Source: Leishmania infantum JPCM5 (Eukaryota > Euglenozoa > Kinetoplastea > Trypanosomatida > Trypanosomatidae). From it: DNA of 64,000 nt. The DNA is taken from positions 554,627 through 618,626 of the forward strand of contig NC_009409.2 in the NCBI RefSeq assembly GCF_000002875.2. The letters are read 5' to 3'. Shown piece by piece: positions 32,443-42,551 of the stretch (position 1 is its first letter; every line of letters starts with the position of its first letter). The notes beneath the pieces were generated by a model. The model searched no databases. It was not told where the DNA came from and saw only the letters and a program-made list of their open reading frames with translations. The position numbers were made by a program, and so were the translations under genes.

Positions 32443-34086
32443 TCAAAAGAAGCCTCTCGCTACACACGGCTCAAAGCGATGTGTCGCACCGCATAGGAAG
32501 TAGGAGCGGGGCTCGGCATCTTGCCTCTGCAGACATCGCCGCACCCCTTCCGAGGCATCTACAGCGGCTACGCTTGACGAGGTGGCGGAGGGGACGGTGC
32601 CGCCCGTCGTACCGCCGCTGTCGTGCGGTCGCTGCGCGCCGATCGGAAGCGTGGAGGACGGCATGGAGGCGGAGGCGGACGTCGGTGTCGACAACAGATG
32701 ACAGCTCTCACTGCCGTCGTCGTCGTTTGCGTGCTCCATCATGCGCAGGACACTCGTCTCCGAGGCGCCAATGAAAACGGTGTCCGCCTTGCGCAGCTTC
32801 CGGTGAGGCGGCCGAGCTGCGTTGTCGTTTTCCTGCGGCGCTTCTGTTTCAGAGGAGGTGACGAGGGAGCTCGAGGCCGCCGCAAGCGAGAAGGGGTCAA
32901 CAACGATCTCTGGACTCAGGGCGGGTTCGACCGGCGCACTTGTCCGCCCTTCCGCCGCCGCGAGTGTGCTTGAGTGCGGTGCAGAGGACTGCACCAGTGT
33001 TGACTGCTGCTGCTGCTGACCTTGCAGAGTCGCAGGTGGCGTCATGTGTACCAACGCTTCACACTGCTCTGCGACGGAGTCGTTCACGGAGTGCAGCACA
33101 CGCCCCCTGCTAGTGCTCGTGGTCTGCGGGATAGGGCGTTTCAACAGGGGCTGTGGAGGTGGCTGTGGAGAGGAGGGCATGCTCTCCATGGCGGCCTGCA
33201 CCTGTGTTGCAAAGTCAGTGTCAGGTGACTCAGGTGGGGCTGGAGGGGCATGATGCTGGGCCGACTCCCGGACCGCGACGAGGTCATCCTCCACCACCTC
33301 GTATCTACCTTCGTCGCGTGTCGCTGGCTCCACCATGGCGTGGTCGCTGCCGAACAGAAGAGCTTGCACCTCCGCTTCCTGCACCGCGTCCCGCTCTCGC
33401 TTGCGCGCTTCGCGGTGCTCGACGGCGGACTTCACGAATTGGTGCAGTGCTGCGTGGTAGGAAGCGTGTGCCACCCGAGTGCAGTGCCAGGATGCGCCGT
33501 CAAGGTACTCCTGTGCTTGCTGCGCACATTGCTGGGCGGCGTACATGATGTGCCCCAGGACGACCTCTCCGAGGGAGTCGATAAGGCGTGCGCAGCGCTG
33601 CGTTTCCAGCCGCGTCTGCAAGGCTGCAACATCCTCCTTGATCATTTCTGCCGACGTAGCAAGCAGATAAGCGGCGGAGCCAGCTTTCACCTCGGCGACA
33701 CCTGCCAACGGCGACCGCGCACCTTCATCCTCGATGCACACGCTGTCTATGTCGTGCCTCCCGCTCTGCTGCTCTCCATTCGGGGCTCTGGCGGCTTCAA
33801 AGAGGGTGTCGGCGAGCCGTTGTAGCATCTGCGCCACCTCGCGCGACTCCGTGAGGAGCTCAGGCGCGTTGAGCAGGTAACTGCGCACACAGTACGACTC
33901 TATCGCTTTTTCAAGCCCGCTAGGGAGCGTGTGGCTGGTAACTACGCGGCGCAGCGCCGCCTCATGATGCTCAACGAACGCACCTGCGACGCGTTGGCAG
34001 CAGATGTCCTCCAGCACCAAGTCTCCATGAATGAGGTCTATGAGCGGCTCTATGAAGGACTTGAGAGATGAGGACGAAATTTCCAT
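32443..34086 (-). CDS. Hypothetical protein, 547 aa, helical N-terminal half
   Basis: Not recognised. Residues 1-270 look folded and mainly helical: LKSFIEPLIDLIHGDLVLED, AALRRVVTSHTLPSGLEKAI, EVAQMLQRLADTLFEAA, AEMIKEDVAALQTRLETQR and HQFVKSAVEHREARKRERDA. The last is a basic, possibly coiled-coil end. From about 290 onwards the sequence is disordered and rich in S, P, Q, A and T, including QGQQQQQS and serine runs, and it ends in a short C/F/R-rich tail. No enzyme motif, signal or membrane segment is visible. The frame opens earlier only with GTG, so ATG 34086 (MEISSSSLKSF) is used. A structural or scaffold role is possible but not shown. Confidence 0.75.
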   Translation of the reverse strand: MEISSSSLKSFIEPLIDLIHGDLVLEDICCQRVAGAFVEHHEAALRRVVTSHTLPSGLEKAIESYCVRSYLLNAPELLTESREVAQMLQRLADTLFEAARAPNGEQQSGRHDIDSVCIEDEGARSPLAGVAEVKAGSAAYLLATSAEMIKEDVAALQTRLETQRCARLIDSLGEVVLGHIMYAAQQCAQQAQEYLDGASWHCTRVAHASYHAALHQFVKSAVEHREARKRERDAVQEAEVQALLFGSDHAMVEPATRDEGRYEVVEDDLVAVRESAQHHAPPAPPESPDTDFATQVQAAMESMPSSPQPPPQPLLKRPIPQTTSTSRGRVLHSVNDSVAEQCEALVHMTPPATLQGQQQQQSTLVQSSAPHSSTLAAAEGRTSAPVEPALSPEIVVDPFSLAAASSSLVTSSETEAPQENDNAARPPHRKLRKADTVFIGASETSVLRMMEHANDDDGSESCHLLSTPTSASASMPSSTLPIGAQRPHDSGGTTGGTVPSATSSSVAAVDASEGVRRCLQRQDAEPRSYFLCGATHRFEPCVARGFF

Positions 34087-35040
34087 TGACGCGCTTGTGT
34101 CCGAGAGAAGCAAAGAAAGATGAACTCGTTTCGTGGCGAGGAGTTCTGGGTGTGGTGGTGTGCTGACCGGGTAGCGTGTGGGTGCCACCTTGGAGAGGGT
34201 GCGTACGCGTCCGTCAGTGTACGTGTGTGTGTCTGTGCGCCGCTAGCTGTCTTGGCGTATATGCGCGCGTGCTGTGCCTACGCGTGTATCAATGAAGCTT
34301 CACGAAATGAGCTCTGCCGCGCGCTCGGCACCGTCTACCCACGGCCCAGGCACCGTTTCGAGAGGGCGAACGTAGCAACAGAGAGAGAGAGATGGTCAAG
34401 TGACAAGGGGGTAGGAGGAGGCCAGCGTAGCCGACCGCGTGCCACACGCACTAGAGTGCCTACTACAGTCACATTGAGGGACACAAAGACACATGAAGAG
34501 GGTCCCGTGTAGCCAACCACCACTCCTAAAAGGCGCGGCGCCCCCATTCTTCGGCATCCCTCCCTCCCCCGACTTGGAGGGGGAGGAGAAGAAAGCAGAT
34601 CGACGGTGGGGCGGACACAGAAGGGGGGGGGGTCTTGCGAGAGACAGGCAGGGGGAGAGGGTTAGGGGCAACAAGGAGGTATGCATGCGGACTCCACGAC
34701 ACACAGACTGCAGGCTAGCGAGCGAGGGAGAGAGAAGACGGATGCGTGATAGGAGAGGAAAAGGGGCGTGGTGGGCGGAGCCACACAGAACGCAGCGTGG
34801 TATGCAACAAGAGAAGCGTCAGGAAATAGTCGCGTAGGGAAGGCAAAGAGCCCAACACAACAAGAACAGCGAAAGCGGAAGTGTTGGCGGTGGTAGTGGT
34901 TAATGCAGACAGTGGAAGAGTCGGGGGGAGGATGCGGGGAAGGGTTAAGGGTAGAGATGCATGCGTGTGCATCTGTGCAACACCGAAGCCTCCCTCACTC
35001 TTGGCGCTCGGCGCACAAACCGCGTCTGCCCGAGCTGATC
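34087..35040. other. Intergenic spacer
   Basis: No gene seen. TG-rich near 34200-34240, G-run near 34621-34631, mixed purine tracts. Confidence 0.5.
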
Positions 35041-35728
35041 TCACATCCTTAAGAGCGACCGCACCACGTGCGCGGCAAACCAGTGGTTGTGGCACGCGTC
35101 CATCCACAGTCGTGCTCGCCCAGCGAGAGTCGACGGGCGCCTCGCTACTATACGGCGCGGAGACGTGGAACATATATAGAGCAGTGCGCAGCGAGGCTGA
35201 GTCAGCTGCTGGCGGACCGCTGCCGGTGCAGCGGACACGTCACACAGATTGAACTGGGCACCCAACATGACGTTCCCGCTCTCCTCCTTTCGGATGTCGT
35301 CTGCAACGTCGTCGGCATCGCCATCGCAGATGCCGAGCGATGATGACCTGGCTGGTAGTCAGCGACACATCACTGCCCCATGCTTGACGTCAGCGTGTGA
35401 CGATGCTGGCCTACTCTGAGTTGCATCGCCCACCAACACACGCGTGCCGAAACCGGTCTGCTCCGCCTGCTTCAAAGAGAGAAGGCCACCTGCGCGATAG
35501 GAAAAGACGAGCCGATGAGCGACGGAGGTATTACGCATCTCATATAGAAAAGAGATGAAGCGCTGCACGAGCGCATCCGCCTCGGTGACGGGCAGCGGTT
35601 GCACATCACAAGTGGTGTCTTGAATGGAGAGAGCTGTCCTAACAGCCTCGCTCCACGGGATGGCCAAAGGCGCCTCGGAGAGGAGACTTGATGCTCCCGC
35701 CCACTTGCCGCCCGCTACGTGCTTCTAC
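35041..35728 (-). pseudogene. Relic ORF with one in-frame TGA, family unknown
   Basis: On the minus strand one frame is open from just after a TAG near 35731 to a stop at 35041, broken once by TGA at 35359-35361. Both halves have ordinary protein composition: TEADALVQRFISFLYEMRN and HRLVFSYRAGGLLSLKQAEQ before the stop, LGAQFNLCDVSAAP and RLWMDACHNHWFAAHVVRSL after it. The spacers around it, by contrast, translate to low-complexity strings. There is no ATG near the start of the open stretch. I read it as a decayed gene or gene fragment about 230 codons long. Selenocysteine readthrough of the TGA is a remote alternative, since these organisms do make selenoproteins. Confidence 0.4.
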
Positions 35729-36265
35729 GCTTGGGTGCGAGCGTGTGTGCGTGTGTGTCTTGTACCTGTGCGGCGAGGAAGGGAACGATGGGTGGTGGTG
35801 ATGACGGCGCTGCTCGATTTCGAAGCACCGTAAGGAGAGAGGAGAGAGGGGGTTTGAGGATATCAGGGCAGCGGTGCACACAGACACAGACACGTACATA
35901 CGCATGGATCGCTCCGTCCATGGCGGGGGAGGGGGGTCGAGGGAGAAGGTCCTGGGACGGCTGCGCGCACGGGCGCCATCCTTCGACGGTTTCTTTCTTT
36001 GTTTTGTTTGCCGTTGGGAAGGGGAGGGCGGAAATAATGGACGTGAATGGCGAAGAGACCAGAAAGGGAAGGAGGAAGGAGGAGAGAGCGAGGGCATGTG
36101 GGCAGAAAGCGAGTGATGGGGACACACACATGAACATGCTCTCACACACATTTGCGAGGGGAGATGCTAATGAAGGAGGGAGGGGAGGGGGCCAACCACG
36201 ATGCATCGGTCGCAGCGGTCCTGGTCCTCTTTCACTTCCATACTATACTACTCGCTACTCCCCCC
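35729..36265. other. Intergenic spacer
   Basis: No gene seen. TG/CA and GGA-rich; likely the IKS-type kinase 3' UTR. Confidence 0.5.
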
Positions 36266-39088
36266 TTATGCGTGCCGTTGCTGCTTCTCCACTATCACCA
36301 CCGGATTGGTTTGCACGCCGACATTGACCCTGCGCGGCGATGGCGAGTCTGAAAACTGGAAGGTGTTGGAGGAGGCTAGAGTCTTTGGTAACCCGGCCAC
36401 CACATGCGCGCGTTGCTGCTGCTGTCGGCCATGCTGGGAGATCACAGTAGATGGGCGCGGCGGAGGCAACTTCATTGCCAAGGGGCTACCGTTGCTGCTG
36501 CTGCTGCTCCCGGCACGCGCCATCGCCGTTGACAGATCCACCAACGTCGACGCTGAGAGGAGCTCGACACGGCTGCTTTGAAGTGTGTTGCTCTTGTCCT
36601 CCAGATTCGTACTGTCGGCCCGCACGCCGCGTCCCTGTGAAGAGGTGGAGATGGCGGCGATAGCGTTGCGGCTGCGAGCGCCGCGGGGCGAGCTGCTGTC
36701 ATCGATGCTGTGGGCCTCCAGAGCATTGAGTGGTGCACTTCTGGGCGCTGGCGCCGGCACCGGTGGGCGAGGGGGACGCTCCAACGGGAGAATCGCAGAC
36801 GGCGAGGTAGCCGAGAGCTGCTGCTGCCGCTGGATGGAGAGGTCCCACTGGCTATGGTCATCTTTGTTGAAGATGCGCATGATGGACTGCACCATCGGAG
36901 ATGCGAGGATGTCGCAGCAGCGCGGCCGCTTTGCGGGATCAAGCTGCAGCATGGCCTCCAGCAGTCTGAGCATTTCAGGCGGCCTGGCGTTGGCCGAGTG
37001 GCGTGCCTTGTCAAGGTTGACACTGCCGTCCTCGTGTCGCTCCGGCAGCGCGCCGTCGAAGGCGAGGTAGTGCAGCACCATCCCCAGCGACCACACGTCG
37101 GAGGCCATCGTGTGATGGTTCACGTACCGCTCGTTGGCGCCGCGTGGAGAGGCGGTCGTCTCGAGGAGCTCCGGCGCCATGTACTCGAGCGTGCCCGTGC
37201 CACCGGACCGGTCGTACAAGATGTCATCCAGCAGCGCCGCCGTGCCAAAGTCGCTGACCAGCACCCGTGGCGGACGGTCCTTCGTCGCGGCCAGCAACAG
37301 GTTCTGTGGCTTTAGGTCGCGGTGCAAGATGTGCTTCTCGTGAAGGTGCGCCGTGCCGGCCACGGAGCTGAGGAAGAAGTACCACACGGCGAGGGTGGAG
37401 AGATTGTTGCCGTAGCGCTCCAGATACGTGTCAAGCGAGCCAGCGGACGCGTATTCCATCAAGATGAAGAGACAGCGCACGGGCGGACCAAAGTCGGCGA
37501 GCTGTGCCTCCTCCACCCAGCTGTGCTTGTACTCGACCACGTTGGGGTGCCGTCGCACCTCCTCGAGAATGCGCACCTCACGCAGCACCGACTGCAGGTA
37601 GGTGACCTTGTCGCCGACTGGAATCTTCTTAAGAGCGAACTCGCCGAGGTTAACGCCACACATAACGTGGCGACAGAGGTAGACTCCTCCGTAGGTGCCG
37701 CGACCCAGCTGACGGAGCTCCTTGAAGTAATGACGGTAGTAGCCATTGTTCGGCGACGGCGTCGCAGCGGTGGGGGAGCAGACGGGCGAGCCGCTCTCGC
37801 ACGACGGCGACTCCTCTTTCCCGCCCTCCATCTCTGCCGCCGTCTTCTCGCTGCTGTCACCCTGCTGCAGCAGTCGCACCTGCGAGCGCATCCCTGTGCA
37901 GGTGATGGGCCACACGTAGGAGTAGTGCGGCACGGCAGCTACTTTGCACACCAGCGTCCCACTCGAGTTACCACCTCCACCACCGTTGTCACTGGCAAGC
38001 GCGGGTGCCAGTGCAAACGGCTGTCTCGCTTCCACCTTCTCGTCTCTCGGGCTACCGATTAGCGGCGATGGACGGTAGTCCTCAATGGCAAGCGGTGCCG
38101 ATGCACCGCGGGCTCCCGCCGCTATGATGAACGAGGGTGGGGGCAGCGCACGAAAGTAGTGCGAGGTGAATGCAGCAGCTGGTGGATGTACGGCCGTGAT
38201 GTAGTTGCCGCTGCGGTTGGTGCCATCACTGCTGCTATCATCGAGCCCAGCGGCCGTGCTGCTCCTGCTGCACAACAGCTGCCCAGCAGCAGCGCCACCA
38301 TCCCCTGCGCCCTCAGTGTATAAGCGCGGGGACGTCGATGGTTGCTGCTTCTGCTGTTCATCCCCCTCATGCGAGGGCGGCGGGAGCAGTTTCGGATGGC
38401 TTGGTGAGGGCTGTATCGACGATGACCGCGTCGTCGCATCCACGCGGAAGAACGTCGCCGGGTCGAAGACGCCTTCGCCGTCGTCGAAGACGTCGTACGG
38501 CCGAAGGCAATGCGGACACACTCGTTCCGTGCTCAGCGACAAAGGGGCCAGCTTGCCATACGGGGAGGGCCCAGAGTAGTAGCCAACGTCATCACCACCA
38601 ACACCCGTGTTCTTGCCTTCTTGGTCGGCACCGCCCACTCTCGGGTCACAACGTTGCGGTGCGCTGACGCCGACGCCGACGCCGCTAGTGCCCGTGAAGG
38701 GCACCACCGCCAGCGCCATGGACTGCGCCGCCGCGGTGGACGCCCCAGGGTAGGTTTCGCTTACCTCGGCGGGATGAGGATGCACTTCAGAATTGCCGTC
38801 GCCGCCACGTCTTGAAGCTGCTGCAGAATCCTCCCGCCCTTGGAAGATGGGCACCAGATTCGACGACGCTGCCGAGGTGGAGATGAGGGCGGGGCTTGAG
38901 GAGGGCTCGGCGATGTTGGTCACCGCAGACATCGAGTTCGGCGAGAGCTGTGGAAGGGCAGGGCTTTCGCGACCAGTGCCTGTGCTTACTCGGTGATGCT
39001 GATAGGCAGGCGGCGGGTTTGTGGGGTGCTGCTGCTGCTGCTGCTGCGGCAGCGGCTCGTACGCGTGCCGTTTTGACGACGGGTTCAT
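36266..39088 (-). CDS. IKS-type serine/threonine protein kinase, 940 aa
   Basis: The kinase domain spans about 445-740. The Gly loop is LGRGTYGGVYLC near 459 and the VAIK-type lysine is in FALKKIPVGDK. The catalytic loop is LHRDLKPQNLLLA near 590, the metal-binding DFG is in VSDFGTAAL near 614, and GTLEYMAPELLE near 639. The stretch YYRHYFKELRQLGRG, KKIPVGD, LREVRILEEVRRHPNVVEYKH and FGPPVRCLFILMEY are the distinctive marks of the IKS family, named after yeast IKS1. A CPHCLRPYDVF metal-ligand pair near 190 is also seen in that family. All catalytic residues are present. The long N-terminus and C-terminus are disordered, with Q, S, P and A runs. The frame opens earlier with GTG only, so ATG 39088 is used. 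Function in trypanosomatids is unknown. Confidence 0.85.
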   Translation of the reverse strand: MNPSSKRHAYEPLPQQQQQQHPTNPPPAYQHHRVSTGTGRESPALPQLSPNSMSAVTNIAEPSSSPALISTSAASSNLVPIFQGREDSAAASRRGGDGNSEVHPHPAEVSETYPGASTAAAQSMALAVVPFTGTSGVGVGVSAPQRCDPRVGGADQEGKNTGVGGDDVGYYSGPSPYGKLAPLSLSTERVCPHCLRPYDVFDDGEGVFDPATFFRVDATTRSSSIQPSPSHPKLLPPPSHEGDEQQKQQPSTSPRLYTEGAGDGGAAAGQLLCSRSSTAAGLDDSSSDGTNRSGNYITAVHPPAAAFTSHYFRALPPPSFIIAAGARGASAPLAIEDYRPSPLIGSPRDEKVEARQPFALAPALASDNGGGGGNSSGTLVCKVAAVPHYSYVWPITCTGMRSQVRLLQQGDSSEKTAAEMEGGKEESPSCESGSPVCSPTAATPSPNNGYYRHYFKELRQLGRGTYGGVYLCRHVMCGVNLGEFALKKIPVGDKVTYLQSVLREVRILEEVRRHPNVVEYKHSWVEEAQLADFGPPVRCLFILMEYASAGSLDTYLERYGNNLSTLAVWYFFLSSVAGTAHLHEKHILHRDLKPQNLLLAATKDRPPRVLVSDFGTAALLDDILYDRSGGTGTLEYMAPELLETTASPRGANERYVNHHTMASDVWSLGMVLHYLAFDGALPERHEDGSVNLDKARHSANARPPEMLRLLEAMLQLDPAKRPRCCDILASPMVQSIMRIFNKDDHSQWDLSIQRQQQLSATSPSAILPLERPPRPPVPAPAPRSAPLNALEAHSIDDSSSPRGARSRNAIAAISTSSQGRGVRADSTNLEDKSNTLQSSRVELLSASTLVDLSTAMARAGSSSSSNGSPLAMKLPPPRPSTVISQHGRQQQQRAHVVAGLPKTLASSNTFQFSDSPSPRRVNVGVQTNPVVIVEKQQRHA

Positions 39089-39863
39089 GTGATGCCGACA
39101 AACCCGCTTTTCGCCTCTTTGTGCCGCGGACTTGAAAGCAGGCAACAGTTCTTCGGGTCGCCGCTGCCCGTTCACACAGTGTGCGCGCACACGTGTTGCC
39201 GGACGGACGAGCTGAGTAAATCAACGAGTGTATCGGCCTGCCTGCTATGAAGAATGCCCGCCGACTGTATACACTCGCGCTTGCCAAGGCAGAGGAGTGC
39301 AGAGGCGATTATGAAAGCACCAAAGAAAAACGACGCTGTGCTCGATGCCACGCCACTTTCGACTGCCGTGGAGACGAGGAGCCGAGCGCAACATGAGAGG
39401 CAATGTCGAACAAACCGACACAGAGAGAGAGGAGTGGTGCGATGATGGGTGTGATGGCCTGCAGGAAAGAGGTGCCCCGCGTGCAGGTGCAGTCCTGAGC
39501 ACCGATGCACATCAGTGTAGCCCTCTCCCCCCTTTCGCCCCGAGCTGTGACGTGACGTGCAAGCACTGACGTGGATGACACCGCGTGCGACGCCACACCG
39601 CGCTTGCGGCGTGGGTATCGTGACGACTATCGTTCGTTTGCCAGCGCGGAAGGGAAGAGATTGAGTTAGGAGGGGGGGCGGGGGGCAGGGCAGGAAAGGC
39701 TAGGCGGCGTAGGGATTGACGTGCATCCGCTGTCCACGTCGCGCATACCCCGTGAATCCAAAAGCGAAAGAAAAAAACGTAGGTCGCCTTGATCACCAAC
39801 GCCGCTGCCAACGACTCGCGCCTCCATCTACGGAGTGCTGTGGATGCCGTCTCTCTTCAGGCT
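39089..39863. other. Intergenic spacer
   Basis: No gene seen. Short frames on both strands lack motifs. G-run near 39669-39683. Confidence 0.5.
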
Positions 39864-41654
39864 TTAAAGCAGCGATAGATTCTTGTTCTCGTCAATCGTA
39901 AGCCGCCACGTACCCAGCTCGTGCATCGCCTTGGCCAGCATTGTCATGCGCGTGAAGAAGTCGATGGTGCGCGACTCCATGGAGTAGGGACATCCATCAA
40001 TGGCAAGCGCCTCCGTCTCCACCGCGTCGTCGCTGCCCTCCTCCGCCTCCTCTTCGCCTTCGCCGCTCGATTCAACGGCCGCGCTCGGCTCGCTCTCGCT
40101 AATGGAGCCATCGGCCCACGCCGGCATCGGCACACCCACCTCGTACACATCCTGCACGCGAATCCCGTCATCCGCTTTGTCTACGTAGCTCAGCGGCAGA
40201 TCAGTGTTAGCCGGCAGGAGGCGGTGGTAGAGGACGTGCGCCACCGCCCACTCCCCCGTATCCACAATGTACACCATCCGCGCCGTAACGCGAAAGGCCG
40301 GCGGCGTAGGCGATGATGGGTCGGACGAGCAGGAGGACGGCTCTCCGCCTTTCTGTGAGCCAACAGCCGATGCTCTGCTGGAGTGCTCGAGCACCATTGC
40401 GACCTTTTTCTCCAGAAGCTCGGCTGTCGCCCATTCCATTGCGAACCCAATCACCACCGGAGAGAAGCGCGGTTGCGCCGGCGCTGCGTCTGACCCCTCC
40501 CCTTCCGTGTCTTCTCGCAGGAGCAGCTGAGGGGGATCACCAGCCACGCTTGCATTCGGAAGTACCACCGCGACATACGTGCATTCTGCGCCGGACTCGA
40601 ACTCGTCTATCAAACGCTCCTCCGTCTCCATGGAGAAAAGAAGGGGTTTGAACATGTAGAGGAGGTGCTGTGTGCTGCGTGTTGCATTGGTGGCCAAGTT
40701 CCGACCCACACGTCGAGCGCTGCGTCGCTGCCGGCTGAAGCGCTTTGCATCGAACATGTACAGCACATGGCAGCTCAGCAGGAGCCGACTCAGCACCATG
40801 TTGGCGCCTTCCGTGGCCTCCCAGGCATCAGCCACATTCGGGCCTGCACCGCTCATCACTGCGTCGCTCACCCCGTGAAAGCGCACCAGCGGGGCAAAGG
40901 AGTCGCACTCGGCGCAGTAGAAGACGACCAAAGGGCAAGCCACCGTTCCCAGTGAAGCCATGAAGCAAACATGGCGGCTTGCCTCTTCGGCCGCCACCTC
41001 GCATACTGCAAGGTCTTCAGAGAGCATATCATGCGCTGCGCCACAGTCGCTGCTGCTGCTGTCTTCCAGGATGCACAGGCACGTCGCGTAGCGCGTCCGA
41101 TGCTCCTCAAGGTGCGCCCGCAGGCTTCCGGCGTCTCGGTAGTCAACGACGACTGGTGGTGACACCCCTGGCCCAGGCGGCGGCGCCCTTTCAATGCTCT
41201 GCTGGAAGCAGCGAAGACAGTGCACATGTGGACCGTGACCGGGCGCCGGAAACACTTCCTGCTTGTGCACCTCCCGGGCATCGCAGCATCGTACATCGGG
41301 GATGGTGTGGGCGTCAGGTTTAGCCCAGTAATACGCCGCGGCGCCTTCCCGCAAGAGGTGGGCGCAGAGGGGAGGGAGCTGTGATGACTTGGTGTCGACA
41401 GAGGCGGCCGATGCCTGCACAGTCAGCGGCACGTGCTTGTAGGATGGAAACAAGCGTTCTGCCTCGGCGTGTGAGATGCCCAGCTGCGCTGCCATCATGT
41501 ACAGGAGCGCGGTGTACTGTATCTCTGTGATGGGTGCGGCGCCCGCATCGCTTCCGCCGTCCACCGCGACAGATGCGGAGGCCTCCGGAGAGGCGGCGTC
41601 AAACAGGTGAAACACATCAGCCCTCTCGAGCGGGTTCATATCGGAGTGCGACAT
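39864..41654 (-). CDS. Conserved-type hypothetical protein, 596 aa
   Basis: Not recognised. The start MSHSDMNPLERADVF at 41654 is a clear ATG. Residues 40-75 are helical (TEIQYTALLYMMAAQLGISH). There are two cysteine pairs, HCLRCF near 145 and YCAECDSF near 255, that might bind a metal. Residues 160-300 hold hydrophobic strands such as HVCFMASLGTVACPLVVF and LLLSCHVLYMF. A second hydrophobic block runs from 350 to 480. Near 530-560 there is a very acidic run (GEGEEEAEEGSDD), followed by a helical end SRTIDFFTRMTMLAKAMHEL. No membrane anchor is obvious. Composition and length support a real gene, perhaps lineage-specific. Confidence 0.8.
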   Translation of the reverse strand: MSHSDMNPLERADVFHLFDAASPEASASVAVDGGSDAGAAPITEIQYTALLYMMAAQLGISHAEAERLFPSYKHVPLTVQASAASVDTKSSQLPPLCAHLLREGAAAYYWAKPDAHTIPDVRCCDAREVHKQEVFPAPGHGPHVHCLRCFQQSIERAPPPGPGVSPPVVVDYRDAGSLRAHLEEHRTRYATCLCILEDSSSSDCGAAHDMLSEDLAVCEVAAEEASRHVCFMASLGTVACPLVVFYCAECDSFAPLVRFHGVSDAVMSGAGPNVADAWEATEGANMVLSRLLLSCHVLYMFDAKRFSRQRRSARRVGRNLATNATRSTQHLLYMFKPLLFSMETEERLIDEFESGAECTYVAVVLPNASVAGDPPQLLLREDTEGEGSDAAPAQPRFSPVVIGFAMEWATAELLEKKVAMVLEHSSRASAVGSQKGGEPSSCSSDPSSPTPPAFRVTARMVYIVDTGEWAVAHVLYHRLLPANTDLPLSYVDKADDGIRVQDVYEVGVPMPAWADGSISESEPSAAVESSGEGEEEAEEGSDDAVETEALAIDGCPYSMESRTIDFFTRMTMLAKAMHELGTWRLTIDENKNLSLL

Positions 41655-41827
41655 GAAGGGGAGAGCGCACAGAGAGAATGTGTATGTGTATGTGTGTCGT
41701 CAGTGATGCGGTGAGTTGCATCCGTTGTTGTGCTCCGACTGCTGTCACTAGGAGAATTGGGTGCCTCCTCTTCCAGTATATGAGCAGAGAGATACTGGTG
41801 CACGCAGGCGCGCACACACACACACAC

Positions 41828-42277
41828 TCAGGCGCTCGGAGACACAATTTCGTTCTGACGAGGTAGGCACTCGTACGCGCAGAATGAGCGTTGAAGTGTG
41901 GAGGCGGGGGAAGGAGAAAGAGATAGAGAGAGGGAGGGGGGGGTGAGAAGAGCGCAAGACAGGCAAAACCTCACCTTGACGAGCCAGACAATCAACATCG
42001 GCACCCTTTCTACCGACGCGCGGGTACACAGAGCCAGCTCCATTCCCAGTCGCCTCAGCTCCTCCACAACTTTGTCTTGCCATTCTTCCGCGCTGCTTTT
42101 TGTACAATGTACCGCTTCGTGGGGGTTCCGTTCTCTCATAGCCATCCGCTGATGTCCAGCCTGAGCGCGCGCACCGACACCGACCAGCACATTTTCGGGC
42201 GTGCACATTTCTCTTGCGAGGATCTTTATGAAGGCGAAGACAGGGGATGGAAACTTCTGCGTGATCTTTAACACCAT
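41828..42277 (-). CDS. Small hypothetical ORF, up to 149 aa
   Basis: The ATG at 42277 opens a frame whose first 100 residues look protein-like: MVLKITQKFPSPVFAFIKIL, MCTPENVLVGVGARAQAGHQ, EEWQDKVVEELRRLGMELAL and VPMLIVWLVKV. After that the frame drifts into translated polypyrimidine (SLSLSLSPSP) before stopping. Either the product has a junk-like tail, or the coding part truly ends elsewhere. The point of change reads AAG-GTGAGG, a good 5' splice-site match, followed by C/T-rich sequence. Cis-introns are very rare in trypanosomatids, so this is only noted. The family is unknown. Confidence 0.45.
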   Translation of the reverse strand: MVLKITQKFPSPVFAFIKILAREMCTPENVLVGVGARAQAGHQRMAMRERNPHEAVHCTKSSAEEWQDKVVEELRRLGMELALCTRASVERVPMLIVWLVKVRFCLSCALLTPPSLSLSLSPSPASTLQRSFCAYECLPRQNEIVSPSA

Positions 42278-42551
42278 GGCGGCGAGGGGTGGGTGGGACG
42301 GAGGTGAGGGACCTCCTCAAGGGTTGTGTGGGGGTGGCGGCTGCAGCGACACAACGACAGCGACCATCAACCTATACTCTTGATCATGCTCCCATTGCCG
42401 CTCTCCTACTCTACTCGTCAGCTCACAATACCCTATATATCGATCAACAGACAAACACACACACACCTCTATACACAGCTAAATCCTTCCAGAGACGCCC
42501 ATGGAACAATCAGGGAAACCGCACGACTCTGCCTCTGCCCGCCCATCTTCC

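Noticed and set aside
35041..35728. Selenoprotein reading of the in-frame TGA
   Set aside because: No known selenoprotein motif surrounds it, no ATG start is present, and no SECIS element could be recognised by eye, so it is listed as a relic.
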